Part shown: positions 33,904 through 45,669 of the stretch, piece by piece
Numbering within the stretch: position 1 is the stretch's first letter
Layout: the number at the start of each line of letters is the position of its first letter
Notes under the pieces: generated by a model
The model's input: the letters and a program-made list of their open reading frames with translations, nothing else
What the model was told of the DNA's origin: nothing
The model's database searches: none
Made by a program: the position numbers and the translations under genes
NCBI RefSeq assembly: GCF_000005505.3
Contig: NC_016131.3
Coordinates: 45,283,355 to 45,347,354 of the forward strand
Direction: 5' to 3'
DNA from: Brachypodium distachyon
Taxonomy: Eukaryota > Streptophyta > Magnoliopsida > Poales > Poaceae
Length of the DNA stretch: 64,000 bases

Positions 33904-34946
33904 CAGCACATCAACACAGAGCAGTCGTAGACCAGTAGCTTTGGATTCGGAAGCAAAATTGTTTCCGTAGCTTTAGCCGTTGTTGTTGGAATAACATTGT
34001 AATCCTATCCAAACTTTGCGCGCTGGCTGCGCAACCGGTGTCCAGGCTTGGGACTTGGGAGCATTGGGTTCATCATCTGCCTGACAATCCATCGATGAAC
34101 TGAATGCTCTGTAGAAAGAAATTAACGTGTTCAGTTGAGCGACGTGTTTTCTCCCTCGGATCTGAAGTCCCGGTGACGGACAGCTTTGGACGTGACAGTA
34201 CGTTTTTCGTGCTAATCACGGACTCTCTCTCTCTGTCAGGCTCGCTACGACACGCAAGTTTACCCGTGGTGTGCTTCACCTACCTTTGCCAGCAGTCTTC
34301 AAGAAGGCAAGGCCCCTTTTGTTGGCACTGATCTCTGATAGTAGTAGTATCCACTAGCGCAAAGCAGCAGAGCACTGGTTAACGTCATGTCAGGAAACGC
34401 CACATGTACGCGTACTCTGTGCTCAATCGACAGCTCCGGCGCCGATCGTATGGTAATGGCAGTGGGTACTACGGGTAGCTCAGCCGCCTCCAGACATTCG
34501 TACGTTGGATCTCTGCGTGTGCCGTTGGCTCCCTCTGCACCTACCGGGGGGCACGGCCAGAGAGAGTAATTTGGCCATTTAGAGACGGTTGGTGCGACAT
34601 CACTGCAGTCAAGGTTCAGTTCGAGCTACATTTGGTCTGGATCTGGTATTTTCTGATGCCTTTTTTCTTCTTCTTCTTCGTTCCGTTTTGTTTCAACTGG
34701 CTCCACAGGGTTAACCTGAGCTCGGTCGCATATTTGTCATCGAGCAGAGACGGAGGGGAGTGCACCAAGGAATGGCTAGTTTCTTCCGCTGTGTTCATTA
34801 GGGATCTCCTGAAGGAATTGTGCTGCCACGGAGAAGCATCAGCCGTGGCGGTGCGGTTTTTTTTTTGGCTGCGTTTGGGTACAGTAAATTATCACAATCC
34901 AGTTTGTCTTGTCTTTTTTTTCTAATCTATTTTATACTCCGTCCTG

Positions 34947-35042
34947 CTCCCTCCGTCCCATATTAAATGTATCAAATTTGTCAAAATATGAATGTATTTA
35001 TACACAAAATGCATTTAGATTCATATAATATTTTGACAGGAA
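34947..35042. mobile_element. Stowaway-like fragment, left end only
   Basis: CTCCCTCCGTCCCATATTAA starts a sequence typical of grass Stowaway/mariner MITEs (AAATTTGTCAAAATATG...CATTTAGATTCATATAATAT). The matching inverted right end is missing, so the element is truncated. Confidence 0.6.
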
Positions 35043-35422
35043 AAGTCATCGGCTAACAATTTTGAAATAAAAAGCGGAGGATACCCGACCCAACAGAAGA
35101 GATAGGGAGACTCAATCGACTGCCCAAGCTGGGAGCTTTGACATTACTCTTGAGGACGATGTTTTGAAACAAAATGAGTAAAACAACGATCTGAAAAGGC
35201 AACCGCAAAGGTCCTGGAAACTACTAGACGGTGCGGCACCGACTAGAATAGTTTGTTTGGAGATTACATCACGCACTCTTGTGGTACGTTTTCGTTTCTT
35301 TTCCTCCGTCCACAATCCACTGGTCAAGAACACATAGGCGGCCAAATGAAAATATGAAGCTGCGGCCGAACTTTTGGCTGTCATACATTCGTACACCACT
35401 ACTCATACATTCGTACACCAGT

Positions 35423-35501
35423 ACACCGTTCCATAAAAATTGTCACGAATTTGAACTAAAGCTAATTCAAATCCATGCCAATCTTTATGAAACGGAGGGA
35501 G
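35423..35501. mobile_element. Short Stowaway-like MITE
   Basis: The left arm ACCGTTCCATAAAAATTG pairs with the reverse complement of the right end CTCCCTCCGTTTCATAAAGA. The left terminus has lost its CTCCCTCC start. About 79 bp, AT-rich, non-coding. Confidence 0.6.
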
Positions 35502-36361
35502 TATTTACCTAGTGCTGGCCGGTGGGGCCGATTAATCTTAGCCTCATGTCAACATCACCACGTATAACAACTCCGTGGACTGCGGTCCTATTCTAAAGAG
35601 CAAAATGCTGCAACCACTGTTCTAGAAAAAAGAACATCTACCTCATAATCCATGCGTCGCAGATAGACCGTGCTGCCGTAGTTCTTTAGGACTTGTTCAT
35701 TTCACTCTCGTTTCCCATTCCGGTGGGTATCAACAGATTTGGAGTTCAATTCCATCTCATTCCCTTTCGTTCCTTTCCGATCCCTTCGTAACCAAAGAGG
35801 CCTGGATTGGCGAGAATTGAGAGGGATTGAGGGGGGAAATAAACTACAATCTCTCAATTTCTGTCATTCCCTCCAGATTTGCAGGAATTCGATTAAAATG
35901 GAGAGGGCCTTAGGAATTTGAAAGAATTATCCCAGAGCCCCAAAGGACTGTAACTTTTGCAAAGGGGCTCGTCCCAAACAACATTTCAGCAATTCAGTGA
36001 CTGATTTACAACAAACGGCTTTCTTCCACGTCATTCTCAATTTCTCATGAAAGTGCATGCAAACTGTAAATTGCGTCAATCACGAATATGACCACAAACT
36101 CTTAGCAATGAACCCGGCATTTTCAGGCGTGGCAGCAGGCATACATGTATACCGAGAATGGGGGAGAACAGACGACACTAGCAGTCTGGTGTACACATGC
36201 CTAAGCATTGTTTATTCACCTGAGCCCGTTGCAAAGACAAACAATGATCTTGTAAGTAACAAAATGTCCGGAAACATCATGAGTTTTTGGAGACCATTCT
36301 GCAGTGAAGTTACATGTTAAGGTACAAAATTGTTGGTGCTCTAAGAATTCGTATGCCTTCT

Positions 36362-38580
36362 TCAGTGTGGTTTTGGTACAAAGCCATCTACTGCAAAGTT
36401 TCGTGTAGCTGCAGGTAATGCGAGTCGGACACCGTCGAGTTCAGGCTTTGCTATTACTTGACAGCCAAGACGAGACCTGAAAAGGTTATGTACCGAATTG
36501 ATTATATCTTAATGATATTCAATATATATATTACAACTATGTTTGCTCGTTAAAAAGGTTCCCTAGAAAGAAAGTAAAACAGATCAATCTCCTTTGCAAA
36601 ACTAGTAACGTGATATTTATACATTTACAGATTGCTTGTATGATTGTGTGGGGATAACCAAACTAGCCATTTCATCAGTTAGTGAAGTTATCTTTTCATT
36701 TCCATTATACATTAATAAAAGTGTCCTGGACCCTCCTGGTTGACACTGTGACAGCATGCAAGGTTGCAAAGAACGGAGGTGGTACACTAGGTTGTATCTA
36801 CACCTATCATGGTTTTTATATACCATTAAGAAAAATCATGATACCAGTACACATAAATATTTCTGGGGAAAATTCCTGGCATTGTCCAGAAAGCGCAATT
36901 AACAGGTGCATTTTAAGATAATTAAATATATAAACAAGCAAAGAATCCTTTATGAAATCTTTTACTTACGTTTCTGTGAGCCCAAAAGCAAGGTCAAGCA
37001 TATCATTTTCCTCATCTGTTGGATCTTCTAGCTTGTTATAGTGTTTTACATCCTGGATTAGATTGCAATTGCCAGTCAGTATTACCTCAGCTTCCACAAC
37101 AGAAGAGAAACTAGCATAGGTTATACCAAGAACATACCATTACAATGACATGACAAGTAGAACAGGCTAGCGATCCTTCACATGCCCCTGCAGTTGCAAA
37201 AATAAAAGACCAGGTTATTACCTTACAACTAAATGTCTGCAGACAGATCATAGAAGGACAAAGTGAAATAAAAAATGGAAAAAGGCACAGCTTCTGTGAC
37301 AAACCTTCAAGTTCTATGTCATTTTCATGAGCAGCTTCTAACATGGACATTCCAACAGGAACACTGATCGTCTGCTCGCTGCCATCCTTGTTGACAAATG
37401 TTACAGAGATTCTGTACAGGGCAGAAAAAAGAGCCTTCATCAGAAGGTTTATTCCTTAGCCCAAGTCAAATAATTGCACAAAAGCTGAAGACTAAAATTC
37501 GGCAATATTGATCAAGCTACTGCTTCAGGACAGATATTTTCTCTAGATGTGGAAGGACAGTCCATCAAAGGTGATAAAATGTTAATAAAAAATCACTTTA
37601 GGAAATAGTATAGATTCTGGACTAATATATGGCTTACCCCAAAGATAGAAAGATGAAAGATACATAGTCTAGGTGTTCAAATTTCCTGTTGTTTAAAAAA
37701 TGAAAGGAGAGACAAATACACTCACTTCTCCTTGTCCTCGCTTCCTTCATGACTACTTGTCGCAGTAGAGAAGAGGATGCTCTTCTGAAAAATATAGACT
37801 AGTGTTCATTATAAATACAGAAACTTTGCAAAAAAGTTCCAAGAAAAGGCAGTATTTGCACATGCATGCGGAGGCGACCAAATGATGTACAGGTAGAGAA
37901 AAGATAATCTCAACCTTTGTTTTACAAAACTTGAGAACTGAATCTGGAATGCGAAAATTACTATGTGCATCATGTATAGAACAGTTATATCACTGAGATG
38001 GTTACATTCCAAGTCACAGAAGATATAGAGTGCAATAAGGCATGATCATTTAAGTTCTCCACTGGCAATCACAAGTTAACAACGATACTAGTAGTAGAAT
38101 AATAGGACTAACCGCTGGAGCTGAATGCCTACTGAGTTGACCTTGGTAGTAACTGCTGTTAATGCTATTGCTTGTCAAGTTGCCCCCTGCACAAAATTAA
38201 CAATACTCAAACATCAATTAGAAGGCAGAACCAAATCTTCACCTTCAATAAAGGTTACTCAACACTAGAGATCAAGAAACATGATTCTCATCCCCGGAAT
38301 TAACTATCATCACCAATGACTATATAATTAGAATAGTAGCCGCTAGTAGCCGCAGCACCCGAAACATTGGGTGCAAACACAACACGGATGCATCACATGT
38401 TTATGAATTCATATTTTCTTAGGCCACAAGCATAAGTCCAAAGACAACCATTTTCTCCTAATTCATGTGCAATAACCAATAAAGGCACGGACAGTGTCGC
38501 CCGAGAAGAGGGGAAGGATACCAACCAGCTCTAGTCTCGCGCAGAAGCCGCGTTCCGAGCTGAAAGATCCTTGAGAACAT
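36362..38580 (-). CDS. MFDX: Mitochondrial adrenodoxin-type 2Fe-2S ferredoxin
   Basis: Electron carrier of the mitochondrial matrix, serving iron-sulfur cluster assembly and biotin synthesis in plants. Seven exons on the minus strand with GT-AG introns and consistent phase: 38580-38526, 38186-38113, 37784-37726, 37411-37305, 37187-37138, 37052-36970, 36476-36362, giving 180 residues. The N-terminus (MFSRIFQLGTRLLRETRAGG) is a basic mitochondrial presequence. The cluster is bound by Cys101, Cys107 and Cys110 (GACEGSLACSTCHVIVM) and Cys148 (SRLGCQVIAKPELDG). The C-terminus TRNFAVDGFVPKPH is the plant mitochondrial signature, unlike photosynthetic ferredoxins. Short in-phase exons all fit, so the model is solid. 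It shares its promoter with NOG1. Confidence 0.96.
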
Positions 38581-39000
38581 GGCAGCAGCCGAGCCTAGTA
38601 CCTCCTAACCCTAGAACAATTCAACGAACCACGAAGTCAGCACAACTGCGGGCTAGGCTAGAAATTTGCCGCGCAGATTCGTGAGATAACCTGGTGGCGG
38701 AAAGGATCCACAGAAAAATGCTGGAGCAGAGCTCGATACGAACCTTCCGTAAGCGCCGCCCGAGCCAGCCGCCGGTCTCTTTCGACGACGGCGGGAAGGA
38801 AGGGGAGAGACGACGAGTGGGGTGGGGAAGGCTGAGCCGTGGCAGAGTCTGGAACCAGCACCGCCTATTGGTACATGGGCCGGGTAAAAGCGGGCTGGAG
38901 AATAACTGTTAACTGGGCCGAAGAAAAGCCCATTTAAAAGCGCCATAAGAGCCACGAAGAAACCCACCCCTAAACCCTCGTCTTTCTCCTCCCCAACTCT
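38581..39000. promoter_or_regulatory. Bidirectional promoter between ferredoxin and NOG1
   Basis: The two genes diverge; the NOG1 first exon must end at 39082, so the shared promoter is short. Three site II motifs (TGGGCC/T) are visible at 38876-38881, 38914-38919 and, inverted, 38927-38932. A CCAAT box oriented toward ferredoxin lies at 38867-38871, and a telo-box-like AAACCCT at 38972-38978. Site II plus telo-box is the known signature of ribosome-biogenesis and mitochondrial genes in plants, which fits both neighbours. No TATA box is evident. Confidence 0.7.
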
Positions 39001-39082
39001 GCCCGCCGCCACGCAGAGGGGGACGCCGCCTCCGCCCCCTACCAGAGGCGAAGGACCGCCTCCTGCTCCTGTTCTCTCCGAC

Positions 39083-39931
39083 GTAAGTAGCGCCCAACTT
39101 CCCCCCTGCGTTCTCCGCTTGCTTCCTCGTGTGTGCGCCTTCTCGTAGTCGTATGCCTGTGATGATTCGTGCGGATGGCACGATATCTGCGGTCTTAGTT
39201 GTGTAGATTTGTGGGTTAGTTCATCCTGTCCATGTTTGTTCCTGGTCGATTCCTTCCAGAACTTGTCAATAGAGTAAGCGTTTTCTACTCTAGCTGTATT
39301 TCTCTCGTGCTGATTTTAGGATCCATAATGATTGGGTGTTCTGATGCAAAAGATATGGGATTGATGGATATTTTTTCTAATTGATGCAAAAGTTCCCGAC
39401 TTGTTTAGTTGCTCCCGACCCTAGACTTCCGGTATGCTAGTGAAATTTGAACTGTACCGATACTAATTATGCTTCTGCTGCTGTCATCTTACTTTTCCTT
39501 CTCATAATTTGGTACTCCGTATAACCCATCAAGTGTTTCATGCTCTAAGAACGAAACCATGTACCAGTTGCTGTTTTTGCTGGTACCTAGGTTATATGCT
39601 TTGCTTTTTGTTAATAATTTGTGTGTGGTGTCTTGGCCCCTGAGGTAGTCTCCAGGTTGTGATGCTAGCTTATTATACTTGCACTAGAACTCTGTTTAAC
39701 TGTCAACAAAGTAACGGGAAAAAATTTAAATCAAAGATGGTTGTAGCTAACAATTATAAATTAAGAATTCTGGGCTTTAACCTGGAGTGTTTGAATAAAA
39801 TTACAGATTCATGTTTTCCAATAATGCAATGAGTGCTAGACTTCTCCCAGCTATGTTCTACTGGAAATTTTTTACTTATTGCTTCCTGTCTCTGTATTGA
39901 TTTCACATCATATTTTGTGTTTGTATTACAG
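39083..39931 (+). other. Intron in the NOG1 5' untranslated region
   Basis: Donor GTAAGT at 39083 and acceptor TTGTATTACAG ending at 39931 bracket AT-rich sequence with several upstream ATGs that splicing would remove. The acceptor lies 30 bp before the NOG1 start codon. Confidence 0.75.
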
Positions 39932-39961
39932 GAGTAATTAGCGAAGCTTTGTATTGACAAG

Positions 39962-41962
39962 ATGGTGCAGTATAATTTCAAGAAAATCACTGTGGTCCCT
40001 CCTGGGAAGGACTTCATTGACATAATCTTGTCCCGCACTCAGAGGCAAACACCGACTGTTGTCCACAAGGGATATGCTATCAACCGCATTCGCCAGTTCT
40101 ATATGCGTAAGGTTCGGTATACTCAGCAGAATTTCTATGAGAAGCTGTCCACCATCATTGATGAGTTTCCCAGACTGGATGACATCCATCCTTTCTATGG
40201 CGATCTCCTGCATGTGCTCTATAACAAGGATCACTACAAACTTGCCTTGGGCCAGATCAATACTGCTAGAAATATCGTTGCCAAGATCTCCAAGGACTAT
40301 TTGAGGCTACTTAAGTATGGAGATACCCTGTACCGGTGCAAGTGCCTGAAGGTGGCTGCACTAGGTCGCATGTGTACTGTTATAAAGCGGATCAGTCCTA
40401 GTTTGGCATACTTGGAGCAGATCAGGCAGCACATGGCCAGGCTTCCATCAATAGACCCAAACACCAGGACAATATTGATTTGTGGTTACCCAAATGTTGG
40501 GAAGAGCTCTTTCATGAACAAGGTTACAAGGGCAGATGTGGACGTGCAGCCTTATGCTTTTACAACAAAATCTCTGTTTGTTGGCCATGCAGATTACAAG
40601 TATCTGCGGTACCAAGTAATTGATACTCCAGGGATCCTTGACCGACCTTTTGAGGACAGGAACATCATAGAAATGTGCAGTATTACTGCTCTTGCCCACT
40701 TGAGGGCTGCTGTGCTGTTCTTCTTAGACATCTCTGGATCTTGTGGTTACACAATTGCTCAGCAAGCCGCACTCTTCCACAGTATAAAATCCTTGTTCAT
40801 GAATAAGCCTCTAGTCATTGTGTGCAACAAGACTGACTTGCAGCCGCTTGATGGGCTTTCTGAGGAAGATATGAAGCTAGTGATGGAGATGAAGTCGGAG
40901 GCTATGAAGACTATACCTCAAGGTGGAGATCCTAGTGAAGAGGGTGTTTTGTTGACTATGAGCGCTTTAACAGATGAGGGTGTCATGGCTGTTAAAAATG
41001 CTGCATGTGAGAGGCTTCTTGAGCAGAGGGTGGAGATCAAGATGAAATCAAAGAAGATCAATGACTGCTTAAATAGGTTTCATGTTGCTATGCCCAAACC
41101 TCGTGACAACAGGGAGAGGCCAACTTGCATCCCAGAGGCTGTTCTGGAAGCTCAAGCAGTTGCTGCTGCAAAGGAAAAGAAGAAACTTGAGAGGGACCTG
41201 GAGAATGAGAATGGTGGTGCTGGTGTCTATTCTGTCAGTCTTAAGAAGCATTACATATTGGCCAATGATGAATGGAAGGAAGACATTCTGCCTGAGATAT
41301 TGGATGGTCATAATGTTGCTGATTTTCTGGATCCGGATATCTTGGAAAGGTGTGAAGAATTGGAAAGAGAGGAGGGTCTTCGTCTTGAAGAAGCAGCTGC
41401 TCAAGATGCTTTCATGATTGATGGACATGATGAATTAACTAAAGAACAGCGTGAAATCTTGGGTCAGATCAGGAAGAAGAAGGCAATGCTCATCCAAGAG
41501 CATAGAATGAAGAAGAGAACTGCGGAGAGCCGTCCCATTGTTCCTAGGAAGTTTGACAAAGATAGGAAATTCACAACCAAGAGAATGGGCAGGCAACTTT
41601 CTTCCATGGGCGTTGATCCTAGTGCAGCTGTGAGCCGAGTTCGCAGCCAGTCAAGAGGCCGTAAGCGTGAGAGGTCACTGAGCAGAGCTGAGGGTGATGA
41701 TATGGAGATCGATGGCCAGCATTCCAACAAGAAATTGCGGACAAGGTCTAGGTCCAAGTCACGACCAATTGAGGAAGTCGCACCAGGTGAAGGGTTCAAG
41801 GACTCTGCTCAGAAGAAGAAGGCCATCAAGAAGTCTAGGGACTCTGTGAAGAACAGGAACAAGGAGGCTCGCCGTGGAGAGGCCGATCGTGTCATCCCCA
41901 CCCTGAAACCAAAGCATCTCTTCTCTGGGAAACGAGGTAATGGAAAGACAAGCAGGCGATAA
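39962..41962 (+). CDS. NOG1: Nucleolar GTP-binding protein 1 (NOG1)
   Basis: Essential GTPase of 60S ribosomal subunit biogenesis, acting in the nucleolus on pre-60S particles. Intact intronless coding region of 666 residues, the usual eukaryotic length. The N-terminal helical domain (MVQYNFKKITVVPPGKDFID) precedes the Obg-family G domain with G1 GYPNVGKS at about residues 175-182, G3 DTPG at about 220, G4 NKTD at about 289 and the G5-like MSAL. A charged C-terminus carries basic nuclear-localisation clusters (KKKAIKKSRDSVKNRNKE). The 5' leader contains one intron and an intron-like GTGCGT...CTGCAG also follows the stop (about 42005-42089). No damage is visible. Confidence 0.98.
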   Translation: MVQYNFKKITVVPPGKDFIDIILSRTQRQTPTVVHKGYAINRIRQFYMRKVRYTQQNFYEKLSTIIDEFPRLDDIHPFYGDLLHVLYNKDHYKLALGQINTARNIVAKISKDYLRLLKYGDTLYRCKCLKVAALGRMCTVIKRISPSLAYLEQIRQHMARLPSIDPNTRTILICGYPNVGKSSFMNKVTRADVDVQPYAFTTKSLFVGHADYKYLRYQVIDTPGILDRPFEDRNIIEMCSITALAHLRAAVLFFLDISGSCGYTIAQQAALFHSIKSLFMNKPLVIVCNKTDLQPLDGLSEEDMKLVMEMKSEAMKTIPQGGDPSEEGVLLTMSALTDEGVMAVKNAACERLLEQRVEIKMKSKKINDCLNRFHVAMPKPRDNRERPTCIPEAVLEAQAVAAAKEKKKLERDLENENGGAGVYSVSLKKHYILANDEWKEDILPEILDGHNVADFLDPDILERCEELEREEGLRLEEAAAQDAFMIDGHDELTKEQREILGQIRKKKAMLIQEHRMKKRTAESRPIVPRKFDKDRKFTTKRMGRQLSSMGVDPSAAVSRVRSQSRGRKRERSLSRAEGDDMEIDGQHSNKKLRTRSRSKSRPIEEVAPGEGFKDSAQKKKAIKKSRDSVKNRNKEARRGEADRVIPTLKPKHLFSGKRGNGKTSRR

Positions 41963-42759
41963 GCCAATCAACGCGGACACAGCTACTTATGATCACTGGA
42001 AAAGGTGCGTAATGTTCTTTGCATGTAGTCTGCAATTCTCTATCGCTATTATCATTTTAGGTTGGTGCTGAACTCTTCACTACTGCAGGAACTCTAGAAT
42101 CGCAGCAATTTTCGGCCTTGGGATATCTGGAGGCTTCAATATCCAGCCGGCAGTACCGAGTTGGAAACTATTACGTTGTTTCATGGCTTTTACTATCATT
42201 TGGGCATCGTCCTCTTGTGTTAGATTATGTTATTGCAGAACTATTGCTACCTTGGTTTTTAAATGTGATAGTATTGAGACGTGTCAAATTTTGTTTAATG
42301 TTTACCCTTTGTTTTAAGGTATCAGAACCTTGTTTCCCTTTTATATTGAAATACATTGCTACTGTGATATTGCTGTTTTGTTTCTACGCATCTGAGTTGC
42401 AACGGTGTGATCTGCAACGAGTTAGTTTTGAGTATCAATTAAGGGCAGTTTTTTGCAACTCTGTCCTTGTTTTGGTGGTCTTGTGTAATTAGGGGTCTTC
42501 CAACTTGCCCCAGATTATCAGCACTGTTCGCGCAATCACGCATACGGCATAGATGATTTGCCATATAGGCTGCATAAACGTGTTACAGACGTCCAGGTTT
42601 CAGGAAAGATGAAAAGTACAGATTATTCTTGTAATTTGTAACTGCTCAAGCACAAATAGGCATGGAGCAATGTCTTCTCCCTGCTGGAAGTGACGTTTAA
42701 ATTTGTTCTAAGTTTGAGGATTCAAGGGAGGAAAAAGGGATTAGGATATTTTTTTGTGT
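41963..42759 (+). other. NOG1 3' untranslated region and flank
   Basis: A possible 3' UTR intron (GTGCGTAATG near 42005, acceptor ACTGCAG near 42089) follows the NOG1 stop. The rest is AT-rich non-coding DNA up to the plastid insertion. The frame at 42118-42492 has no domain. Confidence 0.45.
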
Positions 42760-42911
42760 ATAAGCTGTATAGTTAGAAATTCTATCACGAAAATCTAAAA
42801 TGATTTAAAATAAGAAATAATTTGTAATAAAATAAGCGGTAGTTATTAGCTTTTCTTTATAGTTAGTAAAGAATTGTTCGATTTTTATAACAAAAAAGAA
42901 AAAATCCTAGT

Positions 42912-43452
42912 TTAGTAATCAGTAATCGTTCTTGAATTTGAAGATAAATCTTCGTCTATTTGACTTTCAGCCGAATTTCGAATTGTTTGAATTGTGTAAT
43001 CCCCCATTATGAAGATTGGTAACCGGCTTAAAGCAATTTGATTATAATTCAATTCATGCCGATCATAAGTAGACAGTTCATATTCTTCCGTCATTGATAA
43101 ACAGCTTGTTGGACAGTACTCAACACAATTACCACAAAATATACAAATTCCGAAATCAATACTATAATTAAGCAATTGTTTCCTTAACAGCCTTTTCAAA
43201 TCTCCAATCCACAATGGGGAGATCTATCGGACATACGCGAACACAAACTTCACAAACAATACATTTATCAAATTCAAAGTGGATTCGTCCCCGAAAACGC
43301 TCCGGTGTAATTGATTTTTCGTAAGGGTAGTGAATCGTTATAGGTAAACGATTTGTGTGGGATAAGGTAGTTATGAAACTTTGACCAATGTACCTTGTAG
43401 CACGTATTGTTTGTTGGGCATAACTCATGAACCCAGTTACCATAGGGAACAT
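42912..43452 (-). pseudogene. ndhI: ndhI, NADH-plastoquinone oxidoreductase subunit I, NUPT copy, frameshifted
   Basis: 8Fe-8S ferredoxin-like subunit of the plastid NDH complex. The start ATG is at 43452 ([20 protein letters not shown]). The first cluster motif [12 protein letters not shown] is intact, then a small indel near 43180-43192, after VDWRFEK, shifts the frame to an early stop at 43168. The second half ([18 protein letters not shown]) continues in another frame to 42912. It is not expressible as a full protein in the nucleus and lacks a transit peptide. Confidence 0.93.
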
Positions 43453-43545
43453 ATTCTAAATATCTATGAAAAAGGTATGTTTCTTTCTCTTGTTTGAGAG
43501 AGCTTTTGTGTTGAAAATATTCTTACTGTTATTCTATTATCTTAT

Positions 43546-45668
43546 TTAGAGTGAAACAAGTTGGGAAGAGGTTGTTAATAAGAGATTACCCAGGGAAATA
43601 GGTAAAAGAAATTTCCATCCAAGATTTAATAACTGATCGATTCTCATCCTGGGTAAAGTCCATCTTATTGTGATAGAAATGAAGAGAAATAAATAAGCTT
43701 TAGTCAATGTAATAAAGATACCCATTGTCATTTCTAAAATCTCAACTGCTTTATTCATTTGGAAAAAATCAAAAAAGGATATATAGGGAATAGATAAATC
43801 CCACCCGCCTAAGTAGAGAACTGTTACAAATAAAGAGGAAACTAATAAATTTAGGTAAGAAACAAGATAAAATAAACCATATTTTATACCGGAATATTCG
43901 GTTTGATAACCTGCTACTAATTCTTCTTCTGCTTCTGGTAAATCAAAGGGTAATCTTTCACATTCTGCCAAAGAAGAAATTAGAAAAACCAGAAAACCTA
44001 TAGGCTGGCGCCAAATATTCCACCCAAAAAAACCATATTTGGACTGTGCTTCAACTATATCAACTGTACTTGAACTGTTAGATAATCATAGTCGATGATA
44101 ACATCACAGTTCCCACCGCTATTCCAAAACCGTACATGAAACCTTAGCTTCATACGGCTTCTCTATGATCAGAAAAAGGGAAGGGCTGTTTCCTTTCGGT
44201 ATGAGCCTCTGGGGCGTAGATAGAATTATTTTCTAGGCAAAATAAAATCGATTGGAAAGCCCTAAATTAGACCAAAGGAATTCTGTCTGCTAGAATAAGA
44301 GCGCTTCCGAATTGATCTCATCCTTTATAATATAATGAAAATTGTTCTTTGTTAAGTACTAACTTAATCTTGGAATAAAACACTCGTTATAGGAATTCTA
44401 TTAATAAATGGAAAGAATTGGGCATTAGTTCAGAAAGAATTCTGTATGAATATGGATAGAGGAAGGAAATAATTAAAAAAAATATTTTTTATGTATTGCA
44501 TTCTATATCTTTTGTCCTATTCTTCTTTCCCCGGGGAGGGGTATTTAAAAAGAAAAAATAAATAAAGGATTAATTCGTTCTTGATAGCCATTTCCTTAAC
44601 AAGTGAATGGAAACATACTCTGGATCGGAATCCCAAGAAAGTACTACTTGATCATTTCCACTAATTTCAAGTCCTTATTATGATTCCTTTTATGGGAAAA
44701 ATCTCTAATTCTTAGATTTCCCCATTACTAATCCTTTATGTACTTTAGTGTTCCTGACCTTTCACTAACTTTTGATGGATTCTTTTTATGTTTATAAGTT
44801 ATAGTAATAATTAGGGATATTTACTAATGGAATTCTATATCGTCCTTTCGTAAATCCTTTATTCTTGCCCGCTTCAAGACATGATGACTAATTAAAAAAT
44901 AGCAATCTTGGGGTAAAGAGTTTACACTGCTTATGTTTACTTCAATTTTTTTCTTGTACGTAGGAAATGAGATTTTTTTTACTGCAAATTAATAAGCTGT
45001 TTTATTTCACTCATATAGCTATCTAGTTTAACTTACCAACCCGAATACAGAATAAGAAAAAGAAGATAAATATTTAATGGATTTTAGAGGAAAAGGATCC
45101 CATTTTAACGAATCACACGTAGAGATATTGCTAATACACAAAAAGTTAATGGTATTTCATAACTAATCGATTGAGCAGCAGCTCGTAGACCGCCTGAAAA
45201 AGAATATTTATTATTTGAGCTATATCCTGCCATAAGAAGACCAATAGGAGCAATACTTGAAATGGCAATCCATAAAAAAACACCAATACTAAGATCAGCT
45301 AAAGCAAAACGATATCCCAAAGGGATCACTAAAAAACTTAATAAAATTGATATGACTGCTATAGAGGGTCCAATGCTAAATAAAGGAATATCCCCTCGAG
45401 ATGGTAGAATATCCTCTTTTAAAAGTAGCTTAGTCCCATCTGCTATAGCTTGAAGTAGTCCTAGGGGACCGGCATATTCAGGACCAATGCGTTGTTGGAT
45501 TGAAGCGGATATTTCTCTTTCTAACCAAACAATTACGAGTACTTCTATTGTGATTCCCAAAAGAAGGGTCAAAATGGGTAGAATCCATATAAGTCCATAG
45601 ATTTCTTTTAATAATTCTGATTTCGAAAAAGAATTGAGAGTTTCTACCTCTACCCTATCTATTATCAT
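43546..45668 (-). pseudogene. ndhA: ndhA, NADH-plastoquinone oxidoreductase subunit 1, NUPT copy with intact frame
   Basis: Membrane subunit H-homologue of the plastid NDH complex. Exon 1 is 45668-45119 and exon 2 is 44084-43546; joined they give an uninterrupted 362-residue frame, the normal plastid length. Landmarks: [35 protein letters not shown] at the exon junction, [20 protein letters not shown], and the end [16 protein letters not shown]. Substitutions relative to remembered grass NdhA cluster near the N-terminus and around [15 protein letters not shown]. Located in the nucleus without promoter or transit peptide, and needing group II splicing, it is classed as a pseudogene despite the open frame. 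Confidence 0.92.
44085..45118 (-). other. Group II intron of the ndhA NUPT copy
   Basis: Begins GTGTGATTCG right after codon SL of exon 1 and ends ...CTATGAT before exon 2, the group II pattern; 1,034 bp, about the length known for grass ndhA introns. No maturase is encoded. Confidence 0.8.
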
Positions 45669-45669
45669 T

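Larger units (their letters stand above)
33904..36361. other. Intergenic with MITE fragments
   Basis: No gene recognised between the single-exon gene and the ferredoxin 3' end. Apart from the Stowaway pieces listed separately, the interval 35690-35960 resembles a degraded MITE (GGACTTGTTCATTTC near one side, CCCAGAGCCCCAAAGGACTG near the other) without certain ends. Confidence 0.4.

Noticed and set aside
33202..33909. 235-residue frame antisense to the single-exon gene
   Set aside because: GC-driven shadow frame made of Arg/Leu/Pro runs.
43546..45668. Functional nuclear ndhA gene
   Set aside because: The frame is intact but needs a group II intron, lacks a transit peptide and promoter, and lies in a plastid-derived insertion with a broken ndhI.
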